From assembly GCF_002915595.1 (NCBI RefSeq), contig NZ_PQGG01000033.1, positions 1 through 62,691 on the forward strand: a DNA stretch of 62,691 nucleotides, given 5' to 3'. Positions 7,750 through 16,823 of this stretch are shown piece by piece. This DNA comes from Zhongshania marina. Its GTDB lineage: Bacteria; Pseudomonadota; Gammaproteobacteria; Pseudomonadales; Spongiibacteraceae. The notes beneath the pieces are model-generated. The model had not been told where the DNA came from, made no database searches, and saw only the letters and a program-made list of their open reading frames with translations. The first letter of the stretch is position 1, and each line of letters opens with the position of its first letter. The position numbers and the translations under genes are program-made.

Positions 7750-9381
7750 TTAGCGCTTCTTGAGCTGAAACCCAGCTTTTTCACGGTCCCAGGTATTTGC
7801 GGTAACGCCTTCGTCACGCAGCTTGTATTTGAGAATACGGCCTACGGGGCTGCGGGGCATCTCAGCGCTGCTGCGAAATTCAAAGTAGCGCGGAACGGCA
7901 AAATAAGGCAGTTGTTCTGCCGACCAAGCGCATAGCTCTTCTTCTGTAAGGTTGCTGCCTTCTTTTACAGTAAGCGTAACTTTCAAGTCATCCTCAGTAA
8001 GTTCTGACAATACCGCATGAGCGGCGACATCTTCTATCGCGGGGTGACTGCGAAAGGCTGATTCCACTTCGAAGCTAGAGATGTTCTCGCCACGACGGCG
8101 CAAATAATCTTTTTTGCGGTCAACAAAATAGAAATAGCCATTTTCGTCGAACTTGCCGATGTCGCCAGTGTGGAACCACATATTTTGGTAGACCTTTAAG
8201 GTGTCTTCTGGCCGTTTCCAGTAACCCTGGAACATTACATTGGGACGCAGTGGCCGCACGATCACTTCCCCAGATTCGCCCTCGGGTACTTCAATACCGT
8301 TGTCGTCGATAATGCGCACATCAAAGCTGTCGTTACGCATGCCGGAGCAGTCTCCAGGCACTTGAATACCCAGTGGCACAGAGGTAACTAATGAGCATTC
8401 GGTCAGGCCAAAGCCTGGGCAGGCGGTGTGTTTGGCGCCAAAGCGCTTTTTCCACGCCTGTTGTAATTTGTCGGGAAAGGGGGCGCCGCCAACAATGGAA
8501 ATTTGCCCGAAGCAGCGCTTTTCGGCTTCGTTTTCTGGCGCGCCGAGCAACATGGGAAACATGGAGCCGAGCAAGGTGGTGTAGTTGGCGCCGGTTCGCT
8601 CAATTTCAGGCCAAAAATTAGATACAGAAAAACGTGGATAAATCGCGATACGGCCACCGTGCATAAGTTCGCAAATCACATTGCTTACCGCATTAAAGTG
8701 GAATAACGGTAGGGCTGTCCAGCTCACCGTCTCAGCGCTGCGACCAGTACCTTCGCTGACAACACGTGCCAAATTGCAGGCGTAGTTGTGGCTGACCATG
8801 CAGCCTTTGGATGGGCCAGTGGTACCGCCGGTATAAATCAACATCGCCAAATCTGCGGGGCCTACCTCAACTTGGGGGTCGCTGCTGTCATCAGACAATA
8901 ACTGTTCCCAGCTCATTACTTGACCGCCGAAACTAGCGCTTGGCGCGGTCCCGCGATGAACTAGGGTTTTTACGCTCGGCAGTTGCTCACCAATGGCGAT
9001 AACGCGGTCGGCGTAATCACTCTCGGCAATCACCACGCTGGCGTCGCTGTCACCCAATTGGTGGCGCAGGAACTCGCCTTTGTAGGCCGTATTAATGGGT
9101 ACAGAGATGGCGCCAAGCTTATTGATGGCCAGCCAAATAAAAACAGCGTCTTCACTATTATCGAGTAGCGTGGCGACGGTATGGCCTTTTTTGATACCTA
9201 GGGCGGTTAAACCGTTGGCAAGTCGGCACGCCTGCTTGTCGATGTCAGCGACGCTGAATTTCTTGCCAAGAAAATCTAAAAACTCTCTATCAGGATTGGC
9301 TTCAAGTGCCCGCCGAAGCACGGCGTTAATCGTATCCTGCTGCTCACTTCCCCATGGTGTGGGCGACTTTTCATTTGTCAT
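7750..9381 (-). CDS. AMP-dependent acyl-CoA ligase (CaiC/FadD type)
   Basis: An adenylate-forming enzyme of 543 residues from the ATG at 9381, which follows CGGGAAG and begins MTNEKSPTPW. An upstream in-frame start would add 26 unlikely residues. Visible motifs are the P-loop LIYTGGTTGPSKG, the acidic motif FHTGDIG, the hinge YFVDRKKDYLRRRGEN and the C-terminal lysine region SPVGRILKYKL. The best family match is the crotonobetaine/carnitine or fatty acyl ligase group. It activates a carboxylic acid to its CoA ester using ATP. A palindromic operator lies 45 bases upstream. The true substrate is probably a cyclic or side-chain acid of the island's pathway. Confidence 0.9.
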   Translation of the reverse strand: MTNEKSPTPWGSEQQDTINAVLRRALEANPDREFLDFLGKKFSVADIDKQACRLANGLTALGIKKGHTVATLLDNSEDAVFIWLAINKLGAISVPINTAYKGEFLRHQLGDSDASVVIAESDYADRVIAIGEQLPSVKTLVHRGTAPSASFGGQVMSWEQLLSDDSSDPQVEVGPADLAMLIYTGGTTGPSKGCMVSHNYACNLARVVSEGTGRSAETVSWTALPLFHFNAVSNVICELMHGGRIAIYPRFSVSNFWPEIERTGANYTTLLGSMFPMLLGAPENEAEKRCFGQISIVGGAPFPDKLQQAWKKRFGAKHTACPGFGLTECSLVTSVPLGIQVPGDCSGMRNDSFDVRIIDDNGIEVPEGESGEVIVRPLRPNVMFQGYWKRPEDTLKVYQNMWFHTGDIGKFDENGYFYFVDRKKDYLRRRGENISSFEVESAFRSHPAIEDVAAHAVLSELTEDDLKVTLTVKEGSNLTEEELCAWSAEQLPYFAVPRYFEFRSSAEMPRSPVGRILKYKLRDEGVTANTWDREKAGFQLKKR

Positions 9382-9425
9382 TGTCTGGCTTCCCGCAGTT
9401 GACGTTGTTATCGAACACCCATAAA

Positions 9426-9440
9426 CTAACACATAGTCAT
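9426..9440. promoter_or_regulatory. Regulon operator copy b
   Basis: CTAAC-acata-GTCAT, followed by TTATTGGTGCAA, closely resembles the plus-strand promoter modules at 37777, 41754 and 47701. It sits in the 272-base divergent region between the ligase (minus) and the DUF35-like gene (plus, start 9654), so it could control either or both. Nothing else recognisable lies in this region. Confidence 0.55.
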
Positions 9441-9653
9441 TTATTGGTGCAAATATCACTGCACTTGTTTAGACTCATTAGCAGCTCGGCGCGACACCCG
9501 TCGAGGTTTCGTCAGCGCAGTAGTTACATAAAATATAGTTTGCTGTTGGTGAATTTAAAGTATTTTTCATGATTTTAGCGGTCAAGTTCCGTTAATTCGA
9601 GTTAAAACAGCAAGGCGCATAAGTGCGGTCTTGCCTTGAGTGGAGAGCGTCCC

Positions 9654-10022
9654 ATGGCTGAAATTCGTCCCGATCTCGAATACCTCAGTTTTCTGAATGA
9701 GGGTAAGTTTTGTATTCAGCGCAGCAGCGGCAGCGGCAAATATGTGTTTTATCCGCGCACCATTGCGCCGGGCAGTGGCCTTGATGACTTGGAGTGGGTC
9801 GAGGCGGATGGTCGCGGCACGGTCTATTCAACAACCACAGTTCGCGCTCGTCCACCTAAAAGTGACTACAACGTGTCTTTGATTCAGTTACAGGAAGGCC
9901 CGCGCATGATGAGCCGCGTTGAAGGTGTCGCGCCGGATGCGGTTTGTATCGGTATGCCTGTTAAAGCACGAATTTTGATCGAGGGCGACGAGCCGCCCTA
10001 CATCGTATTTGATCCAGCCTAA
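9654..10022 (+). CDS. DUF35-like OB-fold protein lacking zinc-ribbon cysteines
   Basis: From the ATG at 9654 (after TGGAGAGCGTCCC) the product has 122 residues. The C-terminal two thirds match the DUF35 OB-fold (GRGTVYSTTTVRARPP, then GMPVKARILIEGDE). In normal family members the N-terminal rubredoxin-like ribbon carries two C-x2-C pairs. Here the corresponding stretch reads IQRSSGSGKYVFYPRTIAPG, with the cysteines replaced. DUF35 proteins partner with Ltp thiolases/aldolases or bind acyl-CoA. This one leads the 9654-16640 cluster and has no thiolase beside it, so its partner may be the thiolase at 24938. It may also have a separate structural role. Confidence 0.75.
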   Translation: MAEIRPDLEYLSFLNEGKFCIQRSSGSGKYVFYPRTIAPGSGLDDLEWVEADGRGTVYSTTTVRARPPKSDYNVSLIQLQEGPRMMSRVEGVAPDAVCIGMPVKARILIEGDEPPYIVFDPA

Positions 10023-10095
10023 GCCGGGTCACCACTTTATGGTGGTCGTTTGGCGGGGCCAAACCCACCCAAATACTTAAGTAAGGGAGAAGAAT

Positions 10096-10869
10096 ATGAA
10101 CAACCCAATGTCAATGGAAGGCCGTGTCATTATGGTAACGGGGGCCGGTCAGGGAATTGGCTTGGCCCTGAGCCGTCAATTACTCGACCTAGGCGCCAAA
10201 GTGGCGGGTGTTGATATGAATGCCGATACCTTAAATGGCGTGGCTAGCGATCTAGGTGAAGGCTTTTTGGCCCTGCCCGGCAGCGTTACCGACGTGAATT
10301 TTGCGGCAGAGGCGGTGACCCGCACAGTTGAGCATTTCGGTTCATTAAATGGCCTTATCAACAACGCAGGTATCACCCGCCCAGCGATGATCGAAAAAAT
10401 GTCGATTGAAGCGTGGCAGTCGGTGATCGACGTTAATTTGAGCGGTTCAGTGTACTTTATGCAGGCGGTAGGTCGGCATATGTTGGCTGAGGCCAAAGCG
10501 GGTAACAAAGAGCCTGGCGCCATTGTGAATATCGCCTCTGACGCGGGTCGTCGCGGCAGCTTAGGCCAAATTAACTACGCCTCCGCCAAGGCCGGTATTT
10601 TTGGCGCCACCATGACTGCAGCGCGGGAGTGGGCCAAATTTAATATTCGTTGTAACGCAGTGTGTTTTGGCGTGGTTGCCACCGCCATGACCGAAACCGT
10701 GCGTAACGACGAGCGTTTTGCTGACAATTACCTTGCTCAGATTCCTTTGGGCCGTTGGTCCTCACCAGAAGAAGTGGCCAAGCCGGTGTGTTTCTTATTG
10801 TCTGATGCGGCGTCTTATATCACCGGCCAGATTTTGTCTGTGAACGGTGGTTTCACTATCGCAATGTAA
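10096..10869 (+). CDS. Short-chain dehydrogenase/reductase (FabG/3-hydroxyacyl type)
   Basis: A 257-residue classical SDR. The Rossmann motif is VTGAGQGIGLALS, with an aspartate after strand two (GVDMNAD) favouring NAD(H). NNAG and the active-site YASAK are present, and the C-terminal ITGQILSVNGG closes the fold. It probably oxidises a 3-hydroxyacyl-CoA or a ring hydroxyl in the same pathway as the neighbouring acyl-CoA dehydrogenases. The gene follows AAGGGAGAAG and is 10 bases upstream of the ACAD small-subunit gene, indicating an operon. Confidence 0.9.
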   Translation: MNNPMSMEGRVIMVTGAGQGIGLALSRQLLDLGAKVAGVDMNADTLNGVASDLGEGFLALPGSVTDVNFAAEAVTRTVEHFGSLNGLINNAGITRPAMIEKMSIEAWQSVIDVNLSGSVYFMQAVGRHMLAEAKAGNKEPGAIVNIASDAGRRGSLGQINYASAKAGIFGATMTAAREWAKFNIRCNAVCFGVVATAMTETVRNDERFADNYLAQIPLGRWSSPEEVAKPVCFLLSDAASYITGQILSVNGGFTIAM

Positions 10870-10879
10870 GGTATTTGAA

Positions 10880-11950
10880 ATGCAGGAAATGGACGAATTT
10901 ATCGCGATGTTACGCGATAGCGCCGAGGGCTTTTTGGCTGATTTTCAGGCCTCGCCTGGCGCTAAAACCGAAATTGCTGTGCCGCGCCCGCTCAATCGCG
11001 AACTGTGGACTGCCATGGCCGAGTTGGGTTGGTTGGGACTGTTATTGCCAGAGTCGCAGGGCGGTTTAGCTTTGCCAGTATCGGCGGCGGCTGAGTTGGC
11101 AGACGTCATGGGCCGTTATCGTTTTCCGGTGCCGTATATCGAAGCGGCGATTATGCCTGCGCAAATATTGGCGGCGGCAGATAACGAGGCCTTGGCCGCA
11201 GAACTTATCAGCGGTGAAACTTTGTTCAGCCTAGCGTGGCAAGATCGCGCTGGGAGCGATGCGGCCTTTGCGGCGTGCGTCTTGAGCGATGGTCAAATCA
11301 GCGGTCAAAAAAGTTTTGTGGCGGCGGTCGAGCCGGGCAGTCAATTGCTGGTGTGTGTTAGCAGCGTTAATGGCCCTGCCATTGTGCTGGTAAACAGCGA
11401 TGCCGACGGCATCACCGCTCAGCGCAGTGCCACTGCGTCGGGGAGTTTTTGTCAGCTCAGTTTCGACAAGGTTACCTGCACGCCATTATTGGCTGGTACA
11501 GGTGCAGAGCAGGCTTTGGCCTCGGCCATAGCGGCGGGACGCTTATTGGCGAGTGCCTTCCTCAGCGGTTTGTCCCGCGCCTGTTTGCGCGACACGGTGG
11601 ATTATCTTAATCAGCGCCAGCAGTTTGGCCGAAAATTGTCGAGTTTTCAGAGTGTCTCCCACCGCTGCGTGGATATGCATATTCATATTGAGCTTGCAGA
11701 GGCAGTATGGCGAGTCGCCGCCGAGGCTGGCGATGAAGCAAGCTTAAGCGCCGCCAAGGCCCGTGCCAGCGATACCGCCCAAGATGTTTGCCGTCAGGCT
11801 GTGCAGCTGCATGGCGCGATGGGCTTTACCGAGGAGTGCTCGGTGGGTGAATACCTGCGCTTGGCGCTCCAATACGGCAATTGGCTGGGCAGCGCTAAAA
11901 GCATGCGCCGCGCGTTTCAATCGGCACGCACAGCGGAGGCCTTGGCATGA
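10880..11950 (+). CDS. Acyl-CoA dehydrogenase, small/beta-type subunit
   Basis: Start chosen at ATG 10880, after the SDR stop and an AAGG site (356 residues). The C-terminal half carries LNQRQQFGRKLSSFQ (the R-x2-FG FAD-contact motif) and QLHGAMGFTEE, but the FAD-binding middle motif is poorly conserved. This matches the partner subunit of alpha2beta2 steroid-type ACADs such as ChsE4-ChsE5. Its stop overlaps the next ACAD start by four bases (ATGA, 11947-11950), supporting a stoichiometric heteromer. It would introduce a double bond in a bulky acyl-CoA. Alone it is probably inactive. Confidence 0.85.
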   Translation: MQEMDEFIAMLRDSAEGFLADFQASPGAKTEIAVPRPLNRELWTAMAELGWLGLLLPESQGGLALPVSAAAELADVMGRYRFPVPYIEAAIMPAQILAAADNEALAAELISGETLFSLAWQDRAGSDAAFAACVLSDGQISGQKSFVAAVEPGSQLLVCVSSVNGPAIVLVNSDADGITAQRSATASGSFCQLSFDKVTCTPLLAGTGAEQALASAIAAGRLLASAFLSGLSRACLRDTVDYLNQRQQFGRKLSSFQSVSHRCVDMHIHIELAEAVWRVAAEAGDEASLSAAKARASDTAQDVCRQAVQLHGAMGFTEECSVGEYLRLALQYGNWLGSAKSMRRAFQSARTAEALA

Positions 11951-13137
11951 ATAGCTTAAATGTAAATCGCGATGAAATGGATGATGCCGATTTTCGCGCT
12001 GAATTTCGCGCATTTTTGGCAGAGCATTATCCCGCAGAACTGAAGCAAGATTTTCATCGGCCCTTCCGTCGTTTGCGTGGCGAACCCGCTAATGACTGGC
12101 AGCGAACGTTGCAGAAGCATGGTTGGCGCGCGCCGGCATGGCCTCGGGAAAGTGGCGGTATGGGATTGTCGTTCCGCAAGCAGCTGATTTATCACGAAGA
12201 GCTGGAGCACGCGGGGGTGGCGCGCATTATCGATCTGGGCGAAACCCAACTCGGCCCCACCATTATTAAAATGGGCAGCCCTGAGCAGAGCGAGTATTAC
12301 CTACCGCGCATACTTAACTGCGAGCATGTGTGGTGTCAGGGTTATTCCGAACCCAATGCCGGTTCTGATCTGGCGAGTTTGCGCACCAGCGCCGAATTAG
12401 ATGGCGACGAGTTTGTGGTGAATGGCCAAAAAATTTGGACTACTCACGCCAATGACTCCACCCATATTTTTACCTTGGTGCGCACCGGTAAGTTTGAAAA
12501 GAAACAGCAGGGCATTAGCTTTTTGCTGATTGATCTCGACACTCCTGGTATCTCAATTCGACCGATTATTAATTTGGCGGGCGAAGACGAGTTTTGCGAA
12601 GTCTTCTTTGAAAATGTTCGGGTGCCAAAGGCCAATTTGGTTGGCGAATTACATCAGGGCTGGACGGTTGCTAAAGCTTTGCTCGGTTACGAGCGGGTGT
12701 GGATTGGCAGCCCGGCACTGGCTGGCAAAGCTCTCGCCCTTGGCGAACATCTGGTGCAGCAATTGGGCTTGGAGGACGACCGCGGGGTAATGGATGAATT
12801 GGCGCAGTTGCAAGCGGATCTCCACGACTACCGTCTGCTTTACTCCCGCACCTGCGACGCTATTGCCGACAGTGGTAAAGCGCCGGGGCCAGAGGTGTCG
12901 ATGCTCAAGGTTTACGCCTCGGAGTTACTGCATCGCCTGACGGAATTCAATGTTGAGATTGGTGCTGAGTATGGTGCAGTGGTGGGCGATGTCGAGATTG
13001 GCGGCGTTTCAACTGCGGATATGCAGGCAGATTTATATTGGCAATTAATGATGGCGCGTCCAGTCACCATATTTGCCGGTGCCAATGAAATACAGCGAGA
13101 TATTCTCGCCAAAACTGTTCTCGGCCTGCAGGCCTGA
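11947..13137 (+). CDS. Acyl-CoA dehydrogenase, large/alpha-type subunit
   Basis: This 396-residue ACAD has an N-terminal helical domain, the FAD/substrate motif GYSEPNAGSDLASLRTSAE and VNGQKIWTT in the middle. The C-terminal FAGANEIQRDILAKTVLGL completes the domain. It overlaps the preceding small-subunit gene by four bases, so the two are translationally coupled and probably form one heterotetramer. The family oxidises acyl-CoA to enoyl-CoA and passes electrons to ETF. In steroid degraders such pairs act on side-chain or ring-derived CoA esters. The substrate here is unknown. Confidence 0.92.
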   Translation: MNSLNVNRDEMDDADFRAEFRAFLAEHYPAELKQDFHRPFRRLRGEPANDWQRTLQKHGWRAPAWPRESGGMGLSFRKQLIYHEELEHAGVARIIDLGETQLGPTIIKMGSPEQSEYYLPRILNCEHVWCQGYSEPNAGSDLASLRTSAELDGDEFVVNGQKIWTTHANDSTHIFTLVRTGKFEKKQQGISFLLIDLDTPGISIRPIINLAGEDEFCEVFFENVRVPKANLVGELHQGWTVAKALLGYERVWIGSPALAGKALALGEHLVQQLGLEDDRGVMDELAQLQADLHDYRLLYSRTCDAIADSGKAPGPEVSMLKVYASELLHRLTEFNVEIGAEYGAVVGDVEIGGVSTADMQADLYWQLMMARPVTIFAGANEIQRDILAKTVLGLQA

Positions 13138-13173
13138 TCTGGATGCCGACACAATGATCGGCAGCAAAGGAGT

Positions 13174-14409
13174 ATGAAGATGTTAAATAAGGGCGCACTT
13201 AGTGGTATCCGCGTACTTGATATGACTCGGGTTGTTGCCGGTCCTTACGCAGGCCAAATTTTGGGTGATCTTGGCGCCGAAGTCGTCAAGATTGAACGCA
13301 AAGGTGAGGGCGATGACTGCCGTCGCGTTGGCCCGCCGTGGATGGACAATGAGCTTGGCCGCCAAGGCCAAGACTCTACCTATTACCAATCGGTGAATCG
13401 CAATAAAAGCTCAATCTCAGTGGATTTTGCCACCGAAGCCGGTGCCGATTTAATTCGCCAATTGGCGGCCAATGCCGATGTCCTCGTAGAAAACTACCGC
13501 AGCGGCACCTTGGCGCGCTACGGCTTGGGTTATGAAGAACTTAAAGCCATTAATCCCAAATTGATTTACTGCTCGGTGACCGGCTTTGGCCAAACCGGCC
13601 CCTATGCTGGCCGCTCGGGCTATGACTACTTGGTTCAGGCCATGGCGGGGCTGATGTCGGTAACTGGTCATCACGACGGCGAACCGGGTGACGGACCAAT
13701 GCGGGTTGGCGTACCCATTGCTGATATTTGCGCGGGCTTGTACGCGGCGATCTCGGTATTGGCGGCGCTCAATTACCGCAATGTGAGTGGCGAGGGACAA
13801 TACATTGATGTGTCACTATTCGATTCGCAATTATCAGCAATGCTTAATACCTTTTCTGGCTGGTTTAACGGCGGCACGGCATTGGGCCGCACCGGCAACG
13901 ATCACCCCAGCGCCGCGCCTTATGGCGTATTCCCAGTAGACGATGGCTTTATTTTGATTGCCACCTTCAACGACCGTGAATTTGTGCGTTTGTCGGCGGT
14001 GCTTGGTCATGCCGAATGGGCCACCGACACCCGCTTCTGCAGCATGGGTGCGCGGGTTGCCAACCGTGAAGAACTGAAAGCCCTCGTCACCGAGGCGTTA
14101 AAAGGCAAAACCAAGGCCGAGTGGGTAGAAATTCTCAATGCCGGTACGGTGTCCTGTGGCGGCATTAATGAAATGGCCGATCTTGAAAAAGACCCCCAAG
14201 TGCTGGCCCGTGAATTGATTGTCAGTCAAGAGCATCCCACTAACGGCACCATTCGCAGCGCCGCTAGCCCTATGCGCTTTTCGGCGTCGCCGGTGACCTA
14301 TCGTCAGGCGCCGCCACTATTGGGCGAGCACAACGAACAGATTCTGTCGTCTTGGTTGGGCTTTGACGAAGCGCAAATCAAAGCCCTGCAAGCGCAGGGG
14401 GCTATATGA
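13174..14409 (+). CDS. Family III CoA transferase (CaiB/BaiF)
   Basis: A 411-residue enzyme with the family III start GIRVLDMTRVVAGPYAGQIL. The expected catalytic aspartate is at about residue 151 in SGYDYLVQAMAGLMS. Length is normal. These transferases move CoA between acids through an aspartyl-CoA thioester, which here would recycle CoA onto a pathway acid without spending ATP. It is 36 bases after the ACAD alpha gene, with AAAGGAG upstream, and overlaps the next ACAD start by four bases (ATGA). It is therefore in the middle of an operon of two ACAD pairs. Confidence 0.93.
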   Translation: MKMLNKGALSGIRVLDMTRVVAGPYAGQILGDLGAEVVKIERKGEGDDCRRVGPPWMDNELGRQGQDSTYYQSVNRNKSSISVDFATEAGADLIRQLAANADVLVENYRSGTLARYGLGYEELKAINPKLIYCSVTGFGQTGPYAGRSGYDYLVQAMAGLMSVTGHHDGEPGDGPMRVGVPIADICAGLYAAISVLAALNYRNVSGEGQYIDVSLFDSQLSAMLNTFSGWFNGGTALGRTGNDHPSAAPYGVFPVDDGFILIATFNDREFVRLSAVLGHAEWATDTRFCSMGARVANREELKALVTEALKGKTKAEWVEILNAGTVSCGGINEMADLEKDPQVLARELIVSQEHPTNGTIRSAASPMRFSASPVTYRQAPPLLGEHNEQILSSWLGFDEAQIKALQAQGAI

Positions 14410-15560
14410 GCGCAGCGTATCGTTTTACCCCTTTTGAATTACCGCCAGAAACCGTGGCCCTGCGCGCCGAGGTAAGAGCCTTTGTGCAAGAGGAAGCCAA
14501 ACAGTGGAATGGTTGGCAAATAGGCCATTCCTGGACGGGCTTTGATCGTGAATTGAGCCGCAAGCTGGGCGAGCGCGGCTGGATTGGTATGACTTGGCCC
14601 AAGCAATACGGCGGCCATGAGCGCAGCGCCCTGGAACGCTATGTAGTATTGGAAGAGCTGCTCGCAGCGGGCGCGCCAGTCGGCGCCCACTGGGTGGCGG
14701 ATCGCCAGAGCGGGCCGCTGATTATGCGCTTGGGTACCGAGGCACAAAAAGCCAAATACCTGCCAGCGATTTGTCGCGGCGAAGCGGCGTTTTGTATTGG
14801 TTTGTCTGAGCCAGATGCGGGTTCCGATCTGGCCTCCTTGCGCTCAAAAGCCGAGCGCGTTGACGGCGGTTGGCTGCTGAATGGTCGCAAAGTTTGGACA
14901 ACCTACGCCCAAGACTGCGACGTCATGATCGGTTTATTCCGCACCGGGTTTTCTGAGGAGCACGGTAAGCACAAAGGCTTGTCGCAATTTCTTATCGATT
15001 TAAAAACACCGGGAATTGAAATCAATCCGATCAAGGATTTAACCGGTGAGTCCCATTTTAATGAGATTGTTTTCGACAATGTCATGCTCGCCGAAGACGC
15101 TTTAATGGGCGTGGAAAACGGCGGTTGGGCACAGGCCAATGCCGAACTAGCCTTTGAGCGCAGCGGCCCAGACCGCTATTTAAGTTCTTTTCCCTTACTG
15201 CCCTTGGCGCTGGCTAAACTTGGTGAGTCCGTTGACGATCCGTCCATCGCTCGAGATATTGGCGCCATGGTGGCCGAGCTTACGGTGCTACGGCAAATGT
15301 CGCTGTCGATTCAAAATCAGCTGGAAAATGGCGAAACTCCATTGCAAGAAGCGGCGATCACCAAATTATTGGGCACGGGTTTAGAGCAGCGCATGCCAGG
15401 TTTGATCGCCGATATTGTCGAGGCGCAACCGCTGCGTCGTGCTGGTGATACCCTGTCGGAGGCACTGGCCTATCTTATTCAAGTTGAACCGAGTTTTTCT
15501 CTGCGTGGCGGCACCAACGAGATCATGAAAATGATTATTGCGCGTGGCATGGGCCTTTAA
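14406..15560 (+). CDS. Acyl-CoA dehydrogenase, large/alpha-type subunit (second pair)
   Basis: 384 residues with IGLSEPDAGSDLASLRSKAE, LNGRKVWTTYAQDCDV and the C-terminal SLRGGTNEIMKMIIARGMGL. These are the large-subunit marks, with EIM replacing the more usual EIQ. It overlaps the CoA transferase gene by four bases and is followed after 33 bases by a small-type ACAD, so gene order is reversed relative to the first pair. The two likely form a second heteromeric ACAD for another step. No missing domain is seen. Confidence 0.92.
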   Translation: MSAAYRFTPFELPPETVALRAEVRAFVQEEAKQWNGWQIGHSWTGFDRELSRKLGERGWIGMTWPKQYGGHERSALERYVVLEELLAAGAPVGAHWVADRQSGPLIMRLGTEAQKAKYLPAICRGEAAFCIGLSEPDAGSDLASLRSKAERVDGGWLLNGRKVWTTYAQDCDVMIGLFRTGFSEEHGKHKGLSQFLIDLKTPGIEINPIKDLTGESHFNEIVFDNVMLAEDALMGVENGGWAQANAELAFERSGPDRYLSSFPLLPLALAKLGESVDDPSIARDIGAMVAELTVLRQMSLSIQNQLENGETPLQEAAITKLLGTGLEQRMPGLIADIVEAQPLRRAGDTLSEALAYLIQVEPSFSLRGGTNEIMKMIIARGMGL

Positions 15561-15593
15561 TTCGCTTATTTAAAGAACGGAAAAAGTGCTGTT

Positions 15594-16640
15594 ATGAACG
15601 AAATGAATATTGCCGAATTATTGGCCGACCAGCTCGAAAAACTGCTGTCGGCGCGCGTGAATGCCGAGAGTCTCGCCATCTTGGAAGCGGGCGGCGCTGA
15701 TTTGTCTCTGTGGCAAGAAATCGAAGAAATGGGTGTGGCCGATGTAATGCGAACTGGTGACGACGATGCCGGTCTAGGCTGGCAGGACTGCGCCGAGTTG
15801 TTTCGCGTGCTGGGTCGCCATGCTGCGCCGCTGCCTTTGGCAGAGACTTTGTTTGCTCGTCGCCTAATGAGTCAAGCCAACTTGGGCATACCCGAAGGGC
15901 CACTGGCGCTAATCGATCCCAGTGCCAATGCCGATATTCAGCTCGATGGTTCGGGTTGTTTGCAAGGTGAAGCCGCAATGGTCAGCTGGGCGAGCTGGGC
16001 TACGCAATTGCTGGGTCTTGCTCGTCGCGGTGATGAGGCTTTCTTGTTTAGTGTTGCCGCTAGCGATGTCGCGGCGCGCCTAGAACAATGCGATAGCTTG
16101 GGGCGCGCGCCAACATCCGCCGTCGATTTCAGCGGCATTACGCCACTGGCAGTGGTGGCAATGAGCGATGCCAGCCAAATTCGCAGTGGCTTGGCTGTAA
16201 TGCGCGCCTTAATGATCAGTGGCGCCTGCGACAAGGTAGTGGAATTGGCCGTGGACTACGCCAATACCCGCAAGCAGTTTGGCAAGCCAATTGGCAAGTT
16301 TCAGGCCCTGCAGCACCAATTGGCCGAGGCCAGTTGCCGTGCCGCAGCGGCGGAAATGGCCGGTAAATACGCCTGTCGCGAGCTGGATAATAATCAGTTT
16401 TTGGCTGGCGCTGCGGTGGCAAAATATACTGCCAGCGTCGCCGCTAAAGAGGTGAGCCGAATTGGCCACCAAGTATTTGGCGCTATTGGTATTACCGACG
16501 AGCACGAGCTGCATTATTACACGCGCCGTCTGTGGCAATGGCGTGCAGAGGCGGGCAATGAGCGCTACTGGTCAGAGCAGCTGGGCAATAAAGTATTGGC
16601 CGCTGGTTCAGAGCAGCTGTGGTCGTCACTAACTGCATAA
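15594..16640 (+). CDS. Acyl-CoA dehydrogenase, small/beta-type subunit (second pair)
   Basis: A 348-residue ACAD-like protein, alanine- and leucine-rich at the N-terminus. It has ANTRKQFGKPIGKFQALQHQ (R-x2-FG motif) and GHQVFGAIGITDEHELHYYTR near the end. Like the 10880 gene product it lacks the strong GSDLASL motif of full ACADs, so it is the partner of the 14406 product. It ends the 9654-16640 run, and the following 183 bases carry a perfect palindromic operator before the crotonase gene. Confidence 0.87.
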   Translation: MNEMNIAELLADQLEKLLSARVNAESLAILEAGGADLSLWQEIEEMGVADVMRTGDDDAGLGWQDCAELFRVLGRHAAPLPLAETLFARRLMSQANLGIPEGPLALIDPSANADIQLDGSGCLQGEAAMVSWASWATQLLGLARRGDEAFLFSVAASDVAARLEQCDSLGRAPTSAVDFSGITPLAVVAMSDASQIRSGLAVMRALMISGACDKVVELAVDYANTRKQFGKPIGKFQALQHQLAEASCRAAAAEMAGKYACRELDNNQFLAGAAVAKYTASVAAKEVSRIGHQVFGAIGITDEHELHYYTRRLWQWRAEAGNERYWSEQLGNKVLAAGSEQLWSSLTA

Positions 16641-16715
16641 GATAATTGCGCCGTAGAGATAAAAGAGCGTAGCACTGCGAATTGCCAGCGAGGCGCGCAT
16701 GTGCTAATTTGAAAG

Positions 16716-16730
16716 CTAACACATAGTTAG
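16716..16730. promoter_or_regulatory. Regulon operator copy c (perfect palindrome)
   Basis: CTAAC-acata-GTTAG is an exact inverted repeat of 5-base arms. It lies 94 bases upstream of the crotonase start. This is the most symmetric copy of the repeated element and defines the half-site CTAAC. Confidence 0.6.
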
Positions 16731-16823
16731 TTGTTGGGGCGGCCAAGAAGTGCTGAATTCAACAGCTGCATTGATTGGACTCGGGCCACCTTGAACACCC
16801 GTCCAGCAATAACGGAGATGAGC

